Below, piece by piece: positions 58,183 to 64,000 of a stretch of 64,000 nt of DNA. The stretch covers positions 1-64,000 of the forward strand of contig CAZPIO010000003.1 in assembly GCA_964586235.1 (NCBI GenBank). The letters run 5' to 3'. Position 1 is the stretch's first letter. Each line of letters starts with the position of its first letter. A model generated the notes under the pieces. It was not told the DNA's origin. It searched no databases and saw only the letters and a list, made by a program, of their open reading frames with translations. A program made the translations under genes and the position numbers. The stretch is from JAUCQB01 sp964586235. Lineage in GTDB: Bacteria > Planctomycetota > Phycisphaerae > UBA1845 > PWPN01.

Positions 58183-60201
58183 CTACCGGCGGACGGTGCC
58201 GTCGTCCGATTCGTCGCGGACCTTGGTGCGGAGGAGACGAAGCATATCCTTGAGATCACGCAGCCCGCCGACCAGGAACCACACAGCGATAATCGCCCCC
58301 AGGATAAAAGTCAGCCAGATCACCGCATACCAGAAGCTCAGCCAGGACTCGTTGGGGATCTTCCTGACCAGGAAATAGTAAGCGGCACCAAAGGCATATA
58401 TGCCGCCCCAGAGGAGTACCCAGAGAACCGACGCCCCGTAAATCGCCTTGTCGCCGCGGGTAAACTCCTTGTTGATACCCAGCCATTTCCAGATGCCGCT
58501 GACCTCAGCGTCGCCCTGAACGATGTCCTCCCGGACGGCGTACTGGCCGCGATGCAGCATCCTGTCCAGGTCGAAAGGCTGCTTCCAGGACAGGAACGAC
58601 AGCGCCCAGTAAACGGCGATGGCGGATGCTGCGATGTAGAATGACATGATCTGGCCGTCGGTGCGGATGCCGACCACGTCGACAAACAGCCTGAGGGCGG
58701 GCACCTGGTACACGACCGACTGGACCCAGTTGCCGACACCCCCGGTGGCCGGATCAACAATCGCGATCCGGTTGCAGATCACCCAGGTGGATGCCATGGC
58801 CACGCCGGTGATCATGGCCCCCCATGCCCCGGCCGTCGTGCCACGGCGCGTGTAGAGGCCCGCGATGATGCAGCAGCCCGCCCCGCCCAGGTAAATCGAC
58901 CCGGTGGCCGAGAAGAACATGCGGATGTAGTCGCCGAGATCCCTGAAGATCATGCTGAAGCCGAACGCAAACACGGCCACCGAGAAAATGGCATACCGCA
59001 AGTATCGCAGGTGCTGCTCAGGCGTGAAGGGCTTCTTGCGCAGGGGCATGATGACGTCCTGAATGAAGATGCTGCCCCAGGAGTGCAGGTAGGCCTGGTC
59101 GGTGGCAACGGCGGCAGCCATCATCACCGCCGCCAGGGCCCCCATCAGGCCGACCGGCAGGAGCTTGCCGAGCACCAGCGGGACGGTCAATTCCGATCGG
59201 ATGCGATCGGCCGCAAAGCCGTCCAGGACCTCTCTGGCTCCGCTGACACGATCGGTGAATTCAGGACTGTTCAGAGCCGCGAGCACGCAGATGGCGAAGA
59301 TCGGGAGGAGCATGTGCTGGGCAAAGAACCGCCACTGTCCGAGAACGCCCGACATGCGGGCCTCGTGCGGAGAACGGGCCGCGGCATTGAAGCCCTGAGT
59401 ACCCTGCCAGGCCTTCCAGCGGTAAACCCACTGAAAGTACTGCACGAGGAAAAACCAGACGCTGAAGCCCTCGATTTTGCCCGTGTCGAACGGATTGATC
59501 AGCGACTTCTTCGGTTCGGAGGCGGTTACCAGGGCCGTGCTGATCGTGTCCCAGCCGATGCAGAAGTAGAGCGTCAGACACACGACCAGGAAAACGACCA
59601 GGCAACAGATGCCCTGCACGAAGTCGGTCAGCATGATGGCAATCTGGCCGCCGGCAAAAGTGAAGAAGAGCGCCAGGCCCAGCAGCACCAGCATCACCAG
59701 CGGAAACGTCCCGACGGACAGCCCGCCCAGATTCACGTGCTCGGGCAGGCCGCAGAAATAGATGATCAGGCGGGCGTTAATGCTCGGAAACACGCCGTAG
59801 TTGACCAGGCCGGCTCCGAAGGCCACGAACCCGGTGAACACGCGGAATCGCCGGCTGTAGCGCATTTCCAGGAACTGGGCCATGGTCAGGGCCCGCGTCT
59901 GTCGATAGCGGTACAAGACCCAGCCGGACATAGCCAGGATAAACAGCAGCGGCCAATCGGCCAGCATCCACCACACGCCGGTGAAACCGCTCTTGGTGTA
60001 CTGCTGCCAGAAGGCGACGAGGGTTACAGCCCCGAGTTCCGCCCCGCCGGATGAGATGCAGATCAGGTATCGCCCGCCGCAGCGGTTGGCCGCGAGAAAA
60101 TCGCTGACCCCCCGCATGTACCGCCTGGTGAACCGGGCCGTGAGAATGAGAAAGGCAACCAGAGATAGAACGATCGCCCAGTCGACCCAGTGCAGGTTCA
60201 T
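58183..60201 (-). CDS. Sodium:solute symporter (SSS family)
   Basis: A 672-residue integral membrane protein with about 13-14 helices. The first helix (MNLHWVDWAIVLSLVAFLI) and the SDFLAANRCGGRYLICIS loop are typical of SSS-type sugar/inositol/sialate symporters, as is VATDQAYLHSWGSIFIQDV. The ATG is seven bases downstream of the stop of the SDR gene, so the pair is an operon. A long C-terminal extension (after about 560) has two additional helices. It likely imports a sugar or sugar acid with Na+; the substrate is unknown. Confidence 0.88.
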   Translation of the reverse strand: MNLHWVDWAIVLSLVAFLILTARFTRRYMRGVSDFLAANRCGGRYLICISSGGAELGAVTLVAFWQQYTKSGFTGVWWMLADWPLLFILAMSGWVLYRYRQTRALTMAQFLEMRYSRRFRVFTGFVAFGAGLVNYGVFPSINARLIIYFCGLPEHVNLGGLSVGTFPLVMLVLLGLALFFTFAGGQIAIMLTDFVQGICCLVVFLVVCLTLYFCIGWDTISTALVTASEPKKSLINPFDTGKIEGFSVWFFLVQYFQWVYRWKAWQGTQGFNAAARSPHEARMSGVLGQWRFFAQHMLLPIFAICVLAALNSPEFTDRVSGAREVLDGFAADRIRSELTVPLVLGKLLPVGLMGALAAVMMAAAVATDQAYLHSWGSIFIQDVIMPLRKKPFTPEQHLRYLRYAIFSVAVFAFGFSMIFRDLGDYIRMFFSATGSIYLGGAGCCIIAGLYTRRGTTAGAWGAMITGVAMASTWVICNRIAIVDPATGGVGNWVQSVVYQVPALRLFVDVVGIRTDGQIMSFYIAASAIAVYWALSFLSWKQPFDLDRMLHRGQYAVREDIVQGDAEVSGIWKWLGINKEFTRGDKAIYGASVLWVLLWGGIYAFGAAYYFLVRKIPNESWLSFWYAVIWLTFILGAIIAVWFLVGGLRDLKDMLRLLRTKVRDESDDGTVRR

Positions 60202-60208
60202 GGATAAT

Positions 60209-61021
60209 CTACCAGGCCATCCAGCCGCCATCGACCACGATGTTGGCGCCGGTAACGTAGCTGCTGGCATCGCTGGCCAGGAAGACCAGGGCGCCCTTGA
60301 GCTCGTGCGGCTTGCCCATTCTCTTCATCGGGCTCTTGCTGCTGAGCCGTTCGACCATCTTCGGACTGACGTTCGGGGCCGGGAACGGGCCGGGGCTCAG
60401 AATGTTGACCCGGACCCCATCGCCGACCCAGTAGACGGCCATGTGGCGGCTCATGGAGATAATTCCGCCTTTGAGGCAGTGATAGGCGACCGGGCTGCAC
60501 ATCGGGACGTCGCTGTACGCGTCCGGATAAGAACCGACGATACCATACATTGAGCCGATGTTGATAATGCTGCCTTTGCCCTTTCGGTCGACCACGTGCT
60601 GGCGCATCGCCCGGCTCAGCAGGAACACGCCGGTGGCGTTCTGGAGTTGCCGAGTGAACTGTTCGCCGCTGACGGTCCGCCAGTCGGAGGTCACGCGCTC
60701 GTAGCCGGAGTTGACCAGGATGTCGACCTTACCGGCTTGTTTGACCGCGTCGGCCATACAGTTGTCGATGGACACGGCGTCCATGTAGTCCAGTTCGGTG
60801 ACACAGTGTTTAGCGTTGCCGACGACCGGCAGCGACCTGGCCACCTCGTGGGCCTTCTCCTTGGCCGCGGGGATCTCAGCACAGACCACGCTGGCGCCGG
60901 CCTCGGCCAGGGCCCGGCACATGGACTGGACCAGCCAGCCGCAGGCACCGGTGACCAGGGCAACCTTGCCGGCGAGGTTAAACATTTCCTGAATGGTGGG
61001 TTCTTGTGCAGCGTCGGTCAT
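60209..61021 (-). CDS. SDR-family oxidoreductase (sugar/gluconate type)
   Basis: A 270-residue short-chain dehydrogenase. The cofactor motif is ALVTGACGWLVQS (a G-x-x-x-G-x-G variant); a Ser in IINIGSMYG and YHCLKGG provide the catalytic Ser-Tyr-x-x-x-Lys. LSPGPFP and GANIVVDGG are typical. Family members interconvert sugar alcohols, gluconate or keto-acids with NAD(P). AAGGAGC seven bases upstream fixes the ATG (MTDAAQEP); an apparent N-terminal extension is encoded by the adjacent repeat. It is co-transcribed with the symporter. Confidence 0.88.
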   Translation of the reverse strand: MTDAAQEPTIQEMFNLAGKVALVTGACGWLVQSMCRALAEAGASVVCAEIPAAKEKAHEVARSLPVVGNAKHCVTELDYMDAVSIDNCMADAVKQAGKVDILVNSGYERVTSDWRTVSGEQFTRQLQNATGVFLLSRAMRQHVVDRKGKGSIINIGSMYGIVGSYPDAYSDVPMCSPVAYHCLKGGIISMSRHMAVYWVGDGVRVNILSPGPFPAPNVSPKMVERLSSKSPMKRMGKPHELKGALVFLASDASSYVTGANIVVDGGWMAW

Positions 61022-61045
61022 TGATTCAGCTCCTTTGCACCTGAG

Positions 61046-61202
61046 AAACCAGAATGACGAAATCCGAATGACGAAAGAAGCCCGAAGCACGAATGACGAA
61101 GGAGATCAATTCCCACCGGCCCACCAAGGCAATTCACTCGATCCTTCGTGCTTCGACATTCGTCATTCATTCGTCATTCGGATTTCGTCATTCGTCATTC
61201 CC
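61046..61202. repeat. MITE-like inverted repeat of ATGACGAA units, copy 2
   Basis: GAAACCAGAATGACGAAATC (61046-61065) and its complement near the right end form arms about 60 bases long, built from repeats of GAATGACGA on the left and TCGTCATTC on the right. The element is about 157 bases long, separates the SDR gene from the Gfo/Idh gene and reaches the latter's stop codon. Copy 1 is at 38697. Confidence 0.88.
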
Positions 61203-62219
61203 TCATTCGGGCATCGCCACCAGCGATTGCCAGTTGGGGTTGTCCGCAGCCTGAAGTACGGTCAGGTTGACCCGCAGTGTCTGCAGGCCTTCCTCGAGCG
61301 TGCACGCGAACCTGCCCCTGCCCTCCATCGCGTCCATGAAGATGTTCGCCTGGTTGACGAAAATGTCGTCGCGCTCGGAGGAGAACTGGAATTCGGTCTT
61401 CCAGCCGGCATCCGGCTCGGCCATGGACATCCACCGGGCGTTGTTGAGGTCCCACTTGGCAGTGCCCCGCTTGCACACGACGGTCACCGTGTTCTCGTTC
61501 GGGGCCTGGTGCTGGTTCAGGCTGTAGCAGCCCATGACCTTGTCGCCGTTCTGGCGGGTGATGACATGGACGGTATCCTCGACGGTCACGCCTTCGAGCA
61601 CCTGGTGCCCGCAATCGGCCATGAGCCTGCTCACTGGTCCGACCAGGAATTCCCCCGCGTTGATCGCGTGAGTGAGCACGTCCTGGATCGCCCCGCCGCC
61701 CGTCTTGCGGCTGGTGTAGTAGATCTCGCGGTAGGCCGGGCGATATTTCGGGAAGTGCTGGCCCCAGGTGCCGATCACCTGCACCGGCTCGCCGAAGCGG
61801 CCCGAGTCAATCGCCTCTTTCATCGATCGCAGCGCCGGGTGCGACCGATAGGTGTAGGCCACCGCCGACTTCACACCCTTCTCCTTGATGACTCTCAGCA
61901 GATCGGAGATTCCGTCAAGGCTGAGGCTCAGCGGCTTCTCGATGAACACGTGCTTGCCGGCCCTGGCCAGTTGGGTCGCCATCGGGATGTGCATATTCGA
62001 AGGCGTGCAGATCAGGCCGATGTCGAAATGGCCGTCATTCAGGGCTTCATCCAGCCCGGCGTAGACCTTCGCGATGCGGTAGCGGTCGGCAACCGTCTTG
62101 CGTAATTGCCCGTTGGTCTCGCAGATGCTCAGGTCCGCCCGCCCGGCGCGCTGAAAGGTGCGCGTATGCCGCTCGCCGATCGATCCCACGCCGATGATCA
62201 GAATTCGATGCTGTGCCAT
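61203..62219 (-). CDS. Gfo/Idh/MocA-family oxidoreductase
   Basis: A 338-residue enzyme with ILIIGVGSIGERHTR (Rossmann) and FIEKPLSLSLD. The substrate domain has GGGAIQDVLTHAINAGEF, corresponding to the D-x-x-x-H catalytic pattern. It is the second gene of a two-gene unit, 24 bases after the HpaI-type aldolase. Its stop codon abuts the ATGACGAA repeat, so the C-terminus may have been trimmed or reset by insertion. Likely acts on the same sugar acid pathway. Confidence 0.88.
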   Translation of the reverse strand: MAQHRILIIGVGSIGERHTRTFQRAGRADLSICETNGQLRKTVADRYRIAKVYAGLDEALNDGHFDIGLICTPSNMHIPMATQLARAGKHVFIEKPLSLSLDGISDLLRVIKEKGVKSAVAYTYRSHPALRSMKEAIDSGRFGEPVQVIGTWGQHFPKYRPAYREIYYTSRKTGGGAIQDVLTHAINAGEFLVGPVSRLMADCGHQVLEGVTVEDTVHVITRQNGDKVMGCYSLNQHQAPNENTVTVVCKRGTAKWDLNNARWMSMAEPDAGWKTEFQFSSERDDIFVNQANIFMDAMEGRGRFACTLEEGLQTLRVNLTVLQAADNPNWQSLVAMPE

Positions 62220-62243
62220 GACCGCCTCCTCCGATTGCCGCCA

Positions 62244-63065
62244 TCAGCAACCTTCGAGATAGCTCTTGCCCGCCGCCAACCGGTTCTGGAAACCGAAGCC
62301 GAGCGATGCGAACTGCTTCTGGATGCTCTCGACACCGGCCTTGAAGATCACGATGTCCGCGCTGTGACAGAAGAAAAGCGCGCCCAGATCCATCAGGCGT
62401 TTACAGTGCTCCGGTGAGAACGCGGGGGTGCCCCACCATTTGCCGGCCTTCTCGGCGGCCTTGGCGAGCTTCCTGTAGGCATCCCAGAGTTTGGGGTGTT
62501 CCCACTGCCCGGGAAAGCCGCTGAGGGTCGTGAAGTCCGCCGGCCCCAGGAACAGGATATCCACGCCGGGCACCGCCGCGATCTCGTCGGCCCGGTCCAC
62601 CGCGGCCTGTTCCTCGAGCTGGATGATGATGAAGGTCTCGTCGTTGGCGGCCTTCATGTAGTCGGCCATGGGCACAGCGCAATAAGGCATGTCCGGGTTG
62701 CCGCCGTCGAAGCCTCGCTTTCCCAGGGGGGCGAACTTGGTCCATTTGACCAGTTCGGCCGCCTCGGCCGCGTTGTCGCACCTCGGATACATCAGGCCGT
62801 GGGCGCCGGCCTCGAGGAGCCTCGCGAAACGCATGTATTCGCCTTTGCCGGCACGGGCGATGACGTCACACCTGGACGCTCTCGTGGCCCGGATCAGCCC
62901 GTTGGCCGTCTCCACGCTGTAGTGGTGGTGTTCGAGGTCCATCCAGATGCCGTCCATGCCCAGGAGCGCCGCAAGCTCGAACACCGACTGGTCGGTGAAA
63001 TGTAGCTGGAGACACATGGTCGGCTGCTTGCGGAGCAGTTTGCTCTTAATGGTGCTTTTTCTCAT
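62244..63065 (-). CDS. HpcH/HpaI-type class II aldolase
   Basis: A 273-residue aldolase (start MRKSTIKS with GAGGAG five bases upstream). WMDLEHHHYSV has the catalytic His, LLEAGAHGLMYPRCD the barrel core and IIIQLEEQAA the metal-binding Glu; FLGPADFTTLSG is typical. It would cleave 2-keto-3-deoxy sugar acids to pyruvate and an aldehyde. It leads an operon with the downstream Gfo/Idh dehydrogenase and is divergent from a GntR regulator, which probably controls it. Confidence 0.9.
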   Translation of the reverse strand: MRKSTIKSKLLRKQPTMCLQLHFTDQSVFELAALLGMDGIWMDLEHHHYSVETANGLIRATRASRCDVIARAGKGEYMRFARLLEAGAHGLMYPRCDNAAEAAELVKWTKFAPLGKRGFDGGNPDMPYCAVPMADYMKAANDETFIIIQLEEQAAVDRADEIAAVPGVDILFLGPADFTTLSGFPGQWEHPKLWDAYRKLAKAAEKAGKWWGTPAFSPEHCKRLMDLGALFFCHSADIVIFKAGVESIQKQFASLGFGFQNRLAAGKSYLEGC

Positions 63066-63240
63066 TTGACTCCTCAGCCGTCTTCTGGCCCGCGGCGTTC
63101 CCGTAGGGGCGAAAGGTCGGCAACATCCGATAAAAACAGTCAACTGAAGCGAGAACCCGCATCGACGGCTCAGCCCCCTTCCGTCGGGCCGGCGCTTGAG
63201 TTCGCTACACAACGTAAGTCATGTCGCTAGCGGAGTAAAT

Positions 63241-63289
63241 GAGCCTTTTGGCTCTCACTGTTGACGAAACCGGAAGGTTTCTGTAAACT
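63241..63289 (+). promoter_or_regulatory. gntR promoter with overlapping palindromes
   Basis: TTGACG (63261-63266), a 17-base spacer and TAAACT (63284-63289) make a good sigma-70-type promoter for the GntR gene. The spacer contains the perfect palindrome AAACC-GGAA-GGTTT (63267-63280), and GAGCC-TTTT-GGCTC lies at 63241-63254. Both are candidate operator half-site pairs in the divergent control region. Confidence 0.65.
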
Positions 63290-63325
63290 CTATTGGAGCA
63301 GAACATTAACATACGGAGTTGGCCA

Positions 63326-63985
63326 ATGTCAATAGCACCTCCACAAAACGGTTCGCTTCGTGATCAGGCCTACCACCGTCTCCGAAGGCTACTCATTTTG
63401 CAGCAGGTCCGAGAGGGCGAACGGCTGCGCGAGTCGCATTGGGCCACGAAGCTGTCGGTCAACCGCACGGCCCTGCGGGAGGCATTCGCCCGATTGGAGG
63501 CCGAGGGGTTCGTGACCAAGGGGCCGAAGACGGGGTACTTCGTTCCGACCATGACGCGCGAGGATATTCACGAGATCTGCGAGGTCCGCATCATTTTGGA
63601 AGGCGGGGCCATCGAGCGGATCATCGCGGCGGGGCACAACACGCTCAGTCACCTGAAGAGCATGCGAACCGCGTGCGATCAACTGGAACGGCTGGTGCGG
63701 GAGGAATACGTGCTCGGCGTGGCCGAGGCCGATCGCCGGTATCATGAGGCCCTCATCGAAGCGGCGGGCAATAAGCGCCTCGCCACCCTTTACCAGCGAG
63801 CTCCGCTGCCGATCATCCACCCGGAGATCATCAGCGGTCACGCATGGGAGACCCGCGTGCAGAAGACTCTGACCGAGCACCGGCTGATTCTGGAGGCGAT
63901 TCTCGAGAGCCGTGCCGAGGAAGCCAAGGCTCATCTGCGTGTGCATCTGAACGAGAGGGCCATCATTCCGCTCCATGCCGGCTGA
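63326..63985 (+). CDS. GntR/FadR-family transcriptional regulator
   Basis: A 219-residue regulator. The N-terminal winged helix (SLRDQAYHRLRRLLI, LRESHWATKLSVNRTALREAFARLEAEG, TGYFVPTM) is followed by an all-helical FCD effector domain (EICEVRIILEGGAIERI onward, with candidate metal residues D and H in YHEAL and TEHRLIL). FadR-type regulators sense organic or sugar acids. An ATG with GGAG eight bases upstream was chosen over a TTG at 63293. It is divergent from the aldolase-dehydrogenase operon, its probable target. Confidence 0.9.
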   Translation: MSIAPPQNGSLRDQAYHRLRRLLILQQVREGERLRESHWATKLSVNRTALREAFARLEAEGFVTKGPKTGYFVPTMTREDIHEICEVRIILEGGAIERIIAAGHNTLSHLKSMRTACDQLERLVREEYVLGVAEADRRYHEALIEAAGNKRLATLYQRAPLPIIHPEIISGHAWETRVQKTLTEHRLILEAILESRAEEAKAHLRVHLNERAIIPLHAG

Positions 63986-64000
63986 TCGGCGATCGACGCC

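Noticed and set aside
1..64000. tRNA, rRNA, prophage or integrase genes
   Set aside because: None was recognised by eye; no cloverleaf, structural-RNA or recombinase motif was found, although a covariance search was not possible.

Overview
The window is a high-GC bacterial chromosome segment that looks like Planctomycetota, probably Phycisphaerae-like. That reading rests on gene content: PEP-CTERM secreted proteins, a Ser/Thr kinase fused to WD40 repeats beside an ECF-type sigma factor, Cys-type sulfatases, Zn-ribbon membrane proteins, Tat-exported sugar oxidoreductases, UroD-like and MetE-like methyltransferases, and many intergenic hairpin repeats. No tRNA, rRNA, CRISPR array, integrase or intact transposase was recognised. 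All calls were made by eye from sequence, without database searches.

Layout. 1-1040: two adjacent PEP-CTERM-type secreted paralogues, the first cut by the window edge. 1496-7521: a rearranged neighbourhood around an intact yifB/comM gene. Partial copies of yifB (5' end, 3' tail, internal plus 3' tail) lie next to three toxin/defence-type modules: AF2212-like antitoxin plus VapC, BrnT/BrnA-like, and a truncated AbiEii-like nucleotidyltransferase. nagA and a dehydrogenase remnant are interleaved. 7865-14820: WD40 kinase, ECF sigma factor, secreted VCBS-type propeller and a lipoprotein. 15449-19707: PadR regulator with a HAAS/STN-like partner protein, then a Zn-ribbon membrane protein and an APC permease. 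19764-22862: an iduronate-2-sulfatase-like enzyme and a Zn-ribbon membrane protein. 23197-27626: a SWIM zinc-finger protein and a giant DUF6493-like protein, bracketed by about 130-bp direct repeats.

27771-63985 is largely a glycan and sugar-acid catabolism region. It holds Gfo/Idh/MocA dehydrogenases (four), a MetE-C-like protein, a second sulfatase, alpha-glucan phosphorylase, CBM9-like lipoprotein, NAGPA-type phosphodiester glycosidase, sialidase-like propeller, GH29 fucosidase, GH38-like mannosidase, five-bladed propeller proteins, two UroD-like proteins, MFS and SSS transporters, two HpcH/HpaI aldolases, a 2-hydroxyacid dehydrogenase, an SDR, a Tat-exported AKR-like protein next to a tetraheme cytochrome, and a GntR/FadR regulator. 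The likely logic is extracytoplasmic desulfation and deglycosylation, uptake, oxidation to keto-acids and retro-aldol cleavage to pyruvate-type products.

Intergenic spaces are unusually structured. At least nine islands contain chains of short perfect hairpins whose stems differ between copies but remain fully paired, two sites carry a long inverted repeat built of ATGACGAA units, and one carries an ACACAAAAAG-type inverted repeat. The strongest candidates for undescribed biology are the yifB/toxin rearrangement, the covarying hairpin chains, and the repeat-bracketed SWIM/DUF6493 pair.
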